From: MWBF01 sp040772005
Lineage (GTDB): Bacteria; Chloroflexota; Anaerolineae; CG2-30-64-16
Length of the DNA stretch: 64,000 bases
Reading direction: 5' to 3'
Assembly: GCA_040772005.1 (NCBI GenBank)
Contig: JAXGYZ010000003.1
Span: 248,001 to 312,000, forward strand
The position numbers and the translations under genes are program-made. The first letter of the stretch is position 1, and every line of letters begins with the position of its first letter. The notes below the pieces were generated by a model, which searched no databases, had not been told where the DNA came from, and saw only the letters and a list, made by a program, of their open reading frames with translations. Positions 26,921 to 35,175 of this stretch are shown here, piece after piece.

Positions 26921-28256
26921 CGCCCGGATCGCTCATCCTCACCGCGCGCAGCCCGGCCGCGGGACGGCGCCCACCTCCCTGCCCGGCCCCGACGATGTGC
27001 TGCGGACGCAGTTGCCGAACGGCATCACCGTCCTGGCGCGCGAGAACTGGAGCGCACCATCGGTCGTCGTGGAAGGCTATCTGCTCGCGGGCAACCTGGA
27101 CGAACCGCAGGACGTGCCCGGTCTGGCCTCGTTCGTGACCTCGATGCTGAGCCGCGGCACGCGCACGCGCACCTTCACGGAAATCAACGAGGCCATCGAA
27201 TCGGTGGGCGCGTCCATCGGCTTCAGCCCCGACCGCCACATCACCAACTTCTCCACCAAGTCGCTGGCGGAGGACCTGGACCTGGTGCTGGACATCGTAG
27301 CCGAGGAACTGCGTGCGCCGGTCTTTCCGGTGGAGTACGTTGACCGCGTGCGCGGCATGCGGATGACGGCGCTGGCGGAACGCGAGAATGACACGCGGCA
27401 GATGGCGGGCCGTGCATTTCGCGAGCTGATGTTCGGCCAGCACCCGCTGGGCCGGGATATGCTGGGCACGCGCGAGTCGCTGCGGGCCATCACGCGCGAC
27501 CGGCTGGTGGAATTCTACGAGCGCTTCTTCGCGCCACAGGACATGGTCGTCTCGGTGGTCGGCGCGATCCGTGCAGACGAGGCGGTCCAGCGCATCGCGG
27601 ATGCCTTCGGGAATTGGGTCTACCGGCGGCCTGAACGACCAGCCTTGCCGCCCCTGGTCCACCCGGAAGGCGTGCGCAGCCGCAACGTGACTATGCCCGA
27701 CAAGTCGCAATCGGACGTGGTGTTGGGGTGGCCGGCCATGCGCCGCCACAGCCCGGATTTCGACGCCGCGCGCATGGCGAACACCGTCCTGGGCGTCTTC
27801 GGCATGATGGGCCGGCTGGGGGTCAACGTGCGCGAGCGGCAGGGGATGGCCTATTACGCCTACAGCCGCTTGAGCGCAGACCGCGAGCCGGGCACGTGGA
27901 CGGCCATTGCAGGCGTCAATCCGGCGAATGTGGAACGCGCCAAGGCCGCGATGCTGGAGGAAGTGCGCCGGCTACGGGATGAGCTGGTGCCGGAGGACGA
28001 GCTGGAAGACTGCAAGCGTTACCTGACGGGATCGCTGCCGCTCCAGATGGAGACCAACGACGGCGTCGCCAGCCTGCTCGTGGACCTCGAATGGCACCAA
28101 CTGGGGTTGGACTACCTGCAACGCTATTTCGGCATCATCAACTCGCTGACCCCGCCGCAGCTTCAGGCCGTGGCGCAGAAGTATCTCAACCCGGAATCGT
28201 ATGTGCAGGTGGTGGCCGGGCCGGCGAACGATTCCAGATTGAAGATTGAAGATTGA
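26913..28256 (+). CDS. M16 peptidase-like protein lacking zinc site (partner subunit)
   Basis: 447 aa from the ATG at 26913, with AGGAGG six bases upstream inside the previous gene. It aligns with M16 peptidases, but the zinc motif is gone: the equivalent of HWVEHMLFKGT reads SFVTSMLSRGT. As in alpha-MPP and other M16 pairs, it should supply structure and substrate binding while the upstream protein does catalysis. The last codons run into a tandem GATTGAA repeat (28238-28262) that supplies the stop and the final residues RLKIED, so the C-terminus may have been rewritten by repeat DNA. Confidence 0.88.
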   Translation: MHNARIAHPHRAQPGRGTAPTSLPGPDDVLRTQLPNGITVLARENWSAPSVVVEGYLLAGNLDEPQDVPGLASFVTSMLSRGTRTRTFTEINEAIESVGASIGFSPDRHITNFSTKSLAEDLDLVLDIVAEELRAPVFPVEYVDRVRGMRMTALAERENDTRQMAGRAFRELMFGQHPLGRDMLGTRESLRAITRDRLVEFYERFFAPQDMVVSVVGAIRADEAVQRIADAFGNWVYRRPERPALPPLVHPEGVRSRNVTMPDKSQSDVVLGWPAMRRHSPDFDAARMANTVLGVFGMMGRLGVNVRERQGMAYYAYSRLSADREPGTWTAIAGVNPANVERAKAAMLEEVRRLRDELVPEDELEDCKRYLTGSLPLQMETNDGVASLLVDLEWHQLGLDYLQRYFGIINSLTPPQLQAVAQKYLNPESYVQVVAGPANDSRLKIED

Positions 28257-28342
28257 AGATTGCCGATTCGTTGGAGTCGAGGCTTCAGCCGGTCAGGCAG
28301 TCTACGCACATACCTGTCCAAACCGGCTTAAGCCTCGACTCC
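28238..28342. repeat. Tandem GAAGATT repeat plus palindromic element (family F)
   Basis: Three to four GAAGATT units span the stop of the M16 partner gene. They are followed by arms GGAGTCGAGGCTTCAGCCGGT less one base (28273-28293) and its complement ACCGGCTTAAGCCTCGACTCC (28322-28342), 20 of 21 matching. It lies between the M16 gene and acpS, and produces a false N-terminal extension of acpS. Confidence 0.75.
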
Positions 28343-28393
28343 GCAGTCTTGCGTGCGCATGGATTACCGGCGGCCGCTTCGAGAAGGCATCTG

Positions 28394-28828
28394 ATGGGCA
28401 GAACTGAGATCGAGTCCGCCGTGACTGACTTGCAGGCCGCGTTCCCCGGTCTGTCCGTGGGCACGGACCTGGTGGAGGTGGCGCGCGTCGCGGCGGTGAT
28501 CGACCGGCACGGCGCGCGCTTCTTGCGCCGGGTGTTCACGCCCGCAGAACTGGCCGCGTGTGGGGCCGGCGAGCCGGGCGCGGCCCTGCGCGTCGAGTCG
28601 CTGGCCGCGCGCTGGGCTGCGAAAGAGGCGGCCGCGAAGGCGCTGGGCACGGGCATCGGTCACGTGACGTGGCTGGAGATCGAGGTCTTACAGGATGGAG
28701 CCGGCTGCCCGAGCCTGCAACTGCACGGCCGGGCCGCGGCGCTTGCCGCGGAGAAGGGGTTGGCCCGCTGGGCGCTCAGCCTCGCGCACGACGGCGGGCT
28801 GGCGCTGGCGTTCGTGGTGGCGGGGTGA
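28394..28828 (+). CDS. acpS: Holo-[acyl-carrier-protein] synthase
   Basis: 144 aa from the ATG at 28394, with GAGAAGG upstream. The longer frame from 28253 only reads a palindromic repeat. It transfers 4'-phosphopantetheine from CoA to acyl carrier protein. Family motifs are VGTDLVEVARV (Mg-binding Asp ~25) and ARWAAKEAAAKALGTG (Glu of the WAxKEA motif). The slightly long N-terminus has ~15 extra residues over a typical AcpS. Confidence 0.9.
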   Translation: MGRTEIESAVTDLQAAFPGLSVGTDLVEVARVAAVIDRHGARFLRRVFTPAELAACGAGEPGAALRVESLAARWAAKEAAAKALGTGIGHVTWLEIEVLQDGAGCPSLQLHGRAAALAAEKGLARWALSLAHDGGLALAFVVAG

Positions 28829-28921
28829 GGTTCCAGGTTATACGTTATAGGTTGCTCAGAACTCCAGATGTAACTGGCTACAGTTGCAAGCTTAATTCCA
28901 GTCCTCCTGGTAGGCAGTAAC

Positions 28922-28958
28922 GGGCGCAGTGGCTATCCCACGATAGCACACTGCGCCC
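28922..28958. terminator. Strong bidirectional hairpin after acpS
   Basis: A 16-bp stem with one bulge (GGGCGCAGTG-GCTATC, loop CCAC, GATAGC-A-CACTGCGCCC) lies in the gap between convergent acpS and the alpha-2-macroglobulin gene. Confidence 0.7.
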
Positions 28959-28993
28959 AGTCTGTCTACTACATCACATTTTCCGAGTGCTGC

Positions 28994-29053
28994 ATCCTTC
29001 GACTGGCGTTAGCTCTTCCTCTACGTCGAGTCGTCCACCCGCTCAGGATGCTC
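28994..29053. repeat. Intergenic copy of family C palindromic element
   Basis: The ends are TCCTTCGACTGG and CGTCCACCCGCTCAGGATG. These same end sequences recur inside four genes (38857, 40221, 57860, 58159). This is the only clearly intergenic copy here and a useful reference. The rest of 28829-29100 holds degenerate GTTGCAGG-type repeats. Confidence 0.7.
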
Positions 29054-29100
29054 TCTGCTTACAGGTTCATACCTGAAACCTGCAACCTGCAATTTCAACC

Positions 29101-32100
29101 TCATTCCGTCACCACAAACGTGCTCCCCGCGCCGCGGCCCCAGACCTCCGGCGCGTACATCTGGTACGCGGTGGGCGGGAGGGTCAGGAACGTGCCGGGC
29201 AGCGTCGCGCGCACCTGGTAGGTGAACGTATACGTACCGGGCTCCAGGTTCGTCGCGAACAGCACGGCCTTCTCGTCCCGCAGCTCGACGTGCGTCGGCG
29301 TCCACCACCAGCCCATGTCTTGCTCGGACTCCTGCGACATCTCGGGTCCCTGGGCCGTCTGGCTCGTGATGCGCAGACTCGTGTCGATGGCCTCCGTGCC
29401 CGCGGGCAGCGGGTCCTCCACGATGACGAAGTGGCTGTAGTTCGGCACGACGAGAGTCACACGTGCCTGCAGCACATCGCCTACCTTCGCCTTCGTGACG
29501 GGCGGGCAGGCCGGCAGCAGCTCCAGCGCGGTCTCCTGCGTCTGCACACAGTCGGCCAGCCGGTATTCCCGCGTGACAGTCAGCCCGCGGCTGCGCGGCG
29601 CGACCTGCTGCACCGGCTCGTAGGTGCGCAGGTGCAGCGTGTAGTACAACTGGCCCGCGCCCGACTGCCCCGCGGCCGCCGACCGGCTGATGACCACGCC
29701 GTTCGTCTGGTCGAGCAGCAGTTGGGTGATGTCCGCCTTGAGCTGCGTCACATCTTGCACGGTCTGCGGGGTCACGGTGCCCTCACCGAGCGACGCGCCG
29801 TTGACCTGCACCTGCCAGTCATAGTTGCCCTCGAGCTCGCCCGTGGCCGCCATCCACTCGGTCAGACCGATGATGGCCCACGCGTTCTCCTGCGTGGTCT
29901 GCCAGGCATCGCCCTGCCGTGCGGTCATCAGCCAGCGGACGACGTTCGGGCCGAGCGCGTTCTCCGGGTCGAGCTTCGCCAGCGCGGCCAGCACGACCGC
30001 GGTCGAGCGCGTGTCGGTGTTCATGTTCCAGTAGTCGGGCTGCGCCTCTTCCCAGTGGGCTGTCGTGGCGCTCACGATGGCGCGGCCCGACAGGTCGGCC
30101 AGCAGGGTCTTGATACGCTCGGGCGCGGCCTCGTCCCCGATCAGGTTCAGCGCCAGCGCGAGATACGCCTTGCCGAAGTTGTCCAGCCGCTCGCGCTGCT
30201 CGTAGAGCGCGCCCGCGCGGTTCGGCTCCGGCTGGCCGGCCTCGGCCAGCGCGTAGACCGTGAACGCCTGCCGGTTGAGCTGCCAGTTGGTGAGTTCCTC
30301 GGCTGCGGCCAGCGTGCCGCGCAGGTAGTCCGCCGCCCGCGCCATTACATCGGCATCCACGGTGAAGCCGGCCTGCTGCGCCCGCGCGAGCCCGAAGAGC
30401 ACGTAGGCGGAGACGGTCGGGTTGCTGTCGTCCTTCTCCCACCAGCCCCAGCCGCCGTCGATGTGCTGCCGCGCGTAGATGCGCTGCAGGCCGACGCCGA
30501 CCTGCTGCGCCAGCTTCGTGTCGAGGCCCGGCCGCTCGATGTCGAGGTCCTGGAGCGCCTGGTAGCTGACCACGTTGGGCAGGAAGCGGCTGACGGTTTG
30601 CTCGATGCACTCGTACGGGTAGTGTTCGAGATAGGTCAGCCCGCCGACCATGCCCGCCGCGAGGCTCGGCTCGATGTTGACGGTCAGGTCCCCGCGCGTT
30701 GCGTCGATGCTGGCGGGCAGGCGGACCAGTTCCAGCACGTCCGTGTCAGCCTCCACGCGGCCGCTCGTGCCGACGACTTCCGGCGTTGAGTACCGCTCGA
30801 CGGGCAGCGTGATTTCGACGGCGTCACTGAGCTTCGTCGTGGCCGACCCGCTATCCGCCGTCATGCGCACCTTGACCTCCGCTGCATCCGCCTGGACCGC
30901 GACCGGCCAGACGGCCTTGTACGTGCCGCCCGCAGGGACGGTCACGGCGCTGCCGGTGTCGCCCATGACATCCAGCCCGCCGGCCGACAGCGCAATCCGC
31001 ACTTCGAGATCGTCTGCGGTGGTGTTGTGGATGATGCCCGCGATTTCGGCCTGGTCGCCGGCCACGAAGAAGCGGGGCAGCACGGGCCGGACGAGCAGGG
31101 ACTTGGTTGCGATAACTTCGACCATGTTCTGGCCGACGAGCGTGCTCTCGGTCGCGGCGCGCGCGTCCATCACCCAGGTCGTCAGGTTGTCGGGCAGCGT
31201 GACCTCGACGGTCGCGACGCCTTCCTCGTTCGTGGTCACCGACGCGCGCCAGTAGGCGATGTCGGGGAACTCAGTGCGCACCGAATCGATGCCGCCGTCG
31301 CCGCCGCCACCGCCGCCGCCCTTGCCCTCCTCGGCCAGTTGCGCGACGAGCCGGTCCACGTTCAGCGCCAGTGTGACGCCGGTCGAGACGCTGAGCCCGC
31401 GCTGCGAGTAGAACCGGTCGAGCAGCTTGCCGCTCTGGTCCTGCGCCAGCGTGAGCACCGCCTTGTCCACCAGGGCCAGCGAGACATCCGCGGCCACCGG
31501 CTTGCCGGCCGCGTCGAGCGTCTCGACCTCCCAGATGACCTTGGCGCGCGGCGCGAGGCGCAGCGGCTGGCTCGGATCGCTCTCGACGCCCGGCGCGGCG
31601 CTCGCGTCGCGCGGGGTCAGGACAATCTGCAGCGCCTTGCTCGCCACCGATACCTTCAGGGGCACCATGCCGACCTTGAACGACGGTCGCGGGTTGTTTG
31701 CGTCGATGCCCTGCATGATGATCACCGAGACGAAGAGGTTCGGCGCGTACTCGGCCGTGATCGGCACCCGCATGACCTGGCTGTTGGATGTCAGGTCGAT
31801 GACCTCGTGCGAGAGGATGCGCCCGCGTTCGAGCGTGACGAGCGCCTTGACGCTGCCCTGGTAAGGGCTGGGGATGAGAATTTCGGCGGTCTCGCCGATC
31901 TCGTATTCATCCTTGTCCGCCACCAGCTTGATCCGGTCGTTGTTCTCCTGGCGCCAGGGCACGAAGTCCGCCCCGCTGACCCAGATGAACGCGGCGCTGC
32001 GGAGCGCGTGGCCCATGCTGTCGCGCGCGCTGGCCTCGACCTTGTACTCGCCGGCTGCGGGCGGCGTCCACTTGAGCGCCGCGACGCCGTTCGCGTCGGT

Positions 32101-35100
32101 CGTGACCGTCTCGGTGACAACCGGCGTGTACTTGGGCCGCGTGACCCAGTAGAACTGTCCGTCCTCCGCCTGCTCGCGCACGCTGCGCCACTCGACCTGG
32201 TTGACGACCAGGTCCACCTCGACATCCGCGACCGGCTGGCTCTGCGGATCGACGGTCAGCACATCCACCTGGCTCTCTGCGCCGGCCTTGACCACGTAGG
32301 CGGACGGCTTGACGCCGATGTAGAACTCGCCCTTGTGGATGACCACGTACGCCTGCGTGGAGACGACCTGGTTGTTGGCGTCGAACACGCTGATGTCCAG
32401 CGTGAACCGCTGGCTGCTGAAGTACTTCGTGATGTCCGCAGGCAGCGTGAAGGTGAAGCGGCCCTGGTCATCCGTGCGGCCTTCGCCCTGGCTGACCTCA
32501 CCGCCCCACGGCCCGCTGCGCGATGCCGGGTTCCACCAGTCCCAATCGCTGAAGCTGTAGTAGCCCTCGCCCCGGTAGGTGAAGAAGGCGTCGCTCGCCA
32601 GCGCCGTCCAACGCACCCGCGCATTCTTGACCGGCCCGCCGAAGAAGTAGTCGGCCTGGACTGTGCCGCGGATCTGCTCGCCCTGGATGTATTCGGGCTT
32701 ATCCGTCGTCGCGCTCAGCTCGTATTCCGGCTTCCGGTACTCGGCCACCTGGAAGCCAACGCCCAGGCTGGCTTCTTCCTTGTTGCCCAGCGGCAGGCGC
32801 AGCGAGACGAAGTAGTAGCCCAGCGTGGCATCGGGGCCCAGCTCGAGCTGGCCGTCCACCGCGCCGAGCGCGTTGACTGTGAGCCGCTGGTCGGCGAGCG
32901 TGTTGCCCGCGGAGTCGCTGATCGTGACGCTGACCGGCTGGCCCGCAGGCGGCAGGGTATATTGGACGTCGTTGTTGCGGCGGAGGATGGCCTTCCAGTA
33001 GACCGTCTGGCCCGGCCGGTAGATGGGCCGGTCCGTGTAGACATAACCCACGTAAGGCTCGTTTGCCTGGCCGCTCGACAGGCCGAATTCCCACGGCGCG
33101 ATGCCGTCCGCCCAGTTGATGGAGGCCGCGCCGAAACTGCCTTCGTCGGTGGTCGCGATAGCGATGATGCTCTCCCAGACCTTGCGCGGGCTGGTGAGCT
33201 TGATGCGCGCCACGCCGTCCGCGCCCGTCGTGCCGGTCAGGTCGTTCTGTGCGTTATCGGCCACGCGCACCGTGACGCCCTCGACGGGCTGCCCGCTTTG
33301 CAGGTCCGTGACCCAGGCGAGCACTTCTTCCTCGCTCGCCTTGACCGTCACGTTCAGATCCGTGCGGACGATCAACTGGCGAGGCGGGCGCTGCCCGTTC
33401 GGCAGCTCCAGCCCGGTCACCTCCAGCCAGTAGACGCCGGGCGTGAGCTGGCTGCCGTCAGCATCCACCAGCGGCTCGCGGATGTAGCCCAGCCGGTTCG
33501 GCTCGGCCTTCGTCGGCACGGCCCACTCGCGCACGCGCGCGTCGGGCTGAGGGCGGAAGCGATCCCAGTTGCCCCAGAAGTCGCGGCCGCTCACGTCGAT
33601 CAATTCGTCCTGGTTGACGCGGTATAGGTCGAAGCGCACTTCGGGCATGTTGCGGTACGCGACCACGGCCTGCGTGTCGGTGTACGCGCTGTACGTGCCG
33701 ACGATGCCCATGTTGTTGAGCTGCAACATTGGGTCGAGGTTGCGCGTGCGGAACTTCAGCACGTAATCCTCGCCCAGCGTGTTGCCGTACAGGTCCGCGA
33801 CCTTGCCGGACAGGGTGATCGTGTAGTCGGTAGCCGGCGCCTTCTGGAAGTCGATGAACAGGCTGTCTTCGTAGTCGTTGTAGTACGTGAAGACGCGCGT
33901 CGGCTTCGGCAGGATGGTGATGGTGTCCGACACGAAGCTGGTCGGGTTCATCGGCCCCGCGAACTGGAAGCGGACGCTCGTGTCGGGCGAGACCGCTGTG
34001 TTGCCGTTGCGCGGCTCGGTGCTGATGATCTGCGGCAGCGGCACAGTCTGCAGCGCATAGGACAGCAGGCCGTTGTCGCGCAGCGTGCCGAGTCCGTTGG
34101 CGGCCAGCGCAGTGGTGTCCAGCGAAGCGGTGTACCGCCGGCCGAACTTCAGCACCTCCGTCGGCTTGAATGCCATCTCGGTCGCGTCGGCATTCCAGGT
34201 GAACGTGCCTGCGACCGGCCCCTCCGCGTCCGCCAGCTTGAACGCGGCCTCGGTCGATGGGCGATCCATCGGCATGGAGAAAGTGACGGAAATCGGCTTC
34301 TCGATGCGCAGCTTCAGATTGTTCTCCGGCAGCCAGCGCACGACGGCCGGGTCGGTCGTGTGGAAGCGGAACGTATACGGCTCGGCCAGGACGCCGCCGG
34401 TTGTGTCCGTCAGCCCCGCCTCGACCGTCACGGTGTACGAGGTGGAGGCGGCCAGCCCGTCCTCCGGCGTAAACTGGTAGGTGCTGGTGTTGATCCATTC
34501 GCCTGCGCCCGTCACGGTTGGGGTGATGACCAGCGGCTGCGGCAGGCCGGCCTGGTCGCCTCCCCCGGTCAGCGGGACGACGGGGCGGTTGAACGCCACG
34601 ACGATGGGCGTGTCGGTGGCAACGTCGTCCGTGCCGTCGGTTGGCTGTGTGTTCGTGACCTGCAAGTAGCCTGCGGTGACGAACCTGAACGCGACCTCGC
34701 GCTGGAGCGCCAGGCCAGAGGCACTGGTTGCCGCGGATGCCAGCTTGACACGGTACTCCTGCCCGCGCGCCAGCGGCTCGGCGGGGGTGAAGGTGAGCGT
34801 GTCGCCTGCGACTTCGACTTCGCCGGGCACCTGCGGCTCGATATCGAACGCGGCGCCCGTGCTGGCCGCGTCCATGGGCTGGTCGAATGTCACCACGACC
34901 GGCGCCGAGACGAGCTGCTCCTGCCCGCGCGCGGGGCTGATGCTGACCACAGTCGGCGGCAGCGGCTCGCGCGTCGGCGTCGGGGCCGGCTGAGTTGGCT
35001 CAGTCGTGGCTGTGGCGGCCTGTGCCTGGACTGCCTGTGCAGGCTCGGCGGCTGCCGGCGGTGCAGCGACCGGCGGAGCCGCGGGCGCGGGGGCGCCGGT

Positions 35101-35163
35101 GCAGGCCGCAAGTGAGATGAGCACGATAATTGTCACGACCGACAGGAAACGTTCGAAGCGCAT
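29101..35163 (-). CDS. Bacterial alpha-2-macroglobulin lipoprotein
   Basis: 2020 aa. A signal peptide ends in the lipobox LAAC (~18-21), so it is lipid-anchored. Three to four Ig-like domains (~70-480; PPTVVSISPARGQEQL type) precede the MG/MG2 macroglobulin domains, a bait-like Gly-rich stretch, and the thioester motif CIEQ (Cys at ~1519, in EHYPYECIEQTVSRF). A terpenoid-cyclase-like thioester domain and receptor-like C-terminal domain follow. It should trap attacking proteases by covalent capture. It follows the PBP1C gene by 12 bp in the same operon, the classic bacterial pairing in which PBP1C repairs peptidoglycan while the macroglobulin guards it. It is longer than E. coli YfhM (~1650 aa) because of the extra Ig domains. 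Confidence 0.93.
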   Translation of the reverse strand: MRFERFLSVVTIIVLISLAACTGAPAPAAPPVAAPPAAAEPAQAVQAQAATATTEPTQPAPTPTREPLPPTVVSISPARGQEQLVSAPVVVTFDQPMDAASTGAAFDIEPQVPGEVEVAGDTLTFTPAEPLARGQEYRVKLASAATSASGLALQREVAFRFVTAGYLQVTNTQPTDGTDDVATDTPIVVAFNRPVVPLTGGGDQAGLPQPLVITPTVTGAGEWINTSTYQFTPEDGLAASTSYTVTVEAGLTDTTGGVLAEPYTFRFHTTDPAVVRWLPENNLKLRIEKPISVTFSMPMDRPSTEAAFKLADAEGPVAGTFTWNADATEMAFKPTEVLKFGRRYTASLDTTALAANGLGTLRDNGLLSYALQTVPLPQIISTEPRNGNTAVSPDTSVRFQFAGPMNPTSFVSDTITILPKPTRVFTYYNDYEDSLFIDFQKAPATDYTITLSGKVADLYGNTLGEDYVLKFRTRNLDPMLQLNNMGIVGTYSAYTDTQAVVAYRNMPEVRFDLYRVNQDELIDVSGRDFWGNWDRFRPQPDARVREWAVPTKAEPNRLGYIREPLVDADGSQLTPGVYWLEVTGLELPNGQRPPRQLIVRTDLNVTVKASEEEVLAWVTDLQSGQPVEGVTVRVADNAQNDLTGTTGADGVARIKLTSPRKVWESIIAIATTDEGSFGAASINWADGIAPWEFGLSSGQANEPYVGYVYTDRPIYRPGQTVYWKAILRRNNDVQYTLPPAGQPVSVTISDSAGNTLADQRLTVNALGAVDGQLELGPDATLGYYFVSLRLPLGNKEEASLGVGFQVAEYRKPEYELSATTDKPEYIQGEQIRGTVQADYFFGGPVKNARVRWTALASDAFFTYRGEGYYSFSDWDWWNPASRSGPWGGEVSQGEGRTDDQGRFTFTLPADITKYFSSQRFTLDISVFDANNQVVSTQAYVVIHKGEFYIGVKPSAYVVKAGAESQVDVLTVDPQSQPVADVEVDLVVNQVEWRSVREQAEDGQFYWVTRPKYTPVVTETVTTDANGVAALKWTPPAAGEYKVEASARDSMGHALRSAAFIWVSGADFVPWRQENNDRIKLVADKDEYEIGETAEILIPSPYQGSVKALVTLERGRILSHEVIDLTSNSQVMRVPITAEYAPNLFVSVIIMQGIDANNPRPSFKVGMVPLKVSVASKALQIVLTPRDASAAPGVESDPSQPLRLAPRAKVIWEVETLDAAGKPVAADVSLALVDKAVLTLAQDQSGKLLDRFYSQRGLSVSTGVTLALNVDRLVAQLAEEGKGGGGGGGDGGIDSVRTEFPDIAYWRASVTTNEEGVATVEVTLPDNLTTWVMDARAATESTLVGQNMVEVIATKSLLVRPVLPRFFVAGDQAEIAGIIHNTTADDLEVRIALSAGGLDVMGDTGSAVTVPAGGTYKAVWPVAVQADAAEVKVRMTADSGSATTKLSDAVEITLPVERYSTPEVVGTSGRVEADTDVLELVRLPASIDATRGDLTVNIEPSLAAGMVGGLTYLEHYPYECIEQTVSRFLPNVVSYQALQDLDIERPGLDTKLAQQVGVGLQRIYARQHIDGGWGWWEKDDSNPTVSAYVLFGLARAQQAGFTVDADVMARAADYLRGTLAAAEELTNWQLNRQAFTVYALAEAGQPEPNRAGALYEQRERLDNFGKAYLALALNLIGDEAAPERIKTLLADLSGRAIVSATTAHWEEAQPDYWNMNTDTRSTAVVLAALAKLDPENALGPNVVRWLMTARQGDAWQTTQENAWAIIGLTEWMAATGELEGNYDWQVQVNGASLGEGTVTPQTVQDVTQLKADITQLLLDQTNGVVISRSAAAGQSGAGQLYYTLHLRTYEPVQQVAPRSRGLTVTREYRLADCVQTQETALELLPACPPVTKAKVGDVLQARVTLVVPNYSHFVIVEDPLPAGTEAIDTSLRITSQTAQGPEMSQESEQDMGWWWTPTHVELRDEKAVLFATNLEPGTYTFTYQVRATLPGTFLTLPPTAYQMYAPEVWGRGAGSTFVVTE

Positions 35164-35175
35164 ACGGTCCTCCCT

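Noticed and set aside
31027..33627. Long plus-strand open frame of 866 codons opposite the alpha-2-macroglobulin gene
   Set aside because: GC-rich codon use on the minus strand keeps the opposite frame open; composition is Arg/Asp/His-heavy with no domain, while the minus-strand gene has clear motifs.
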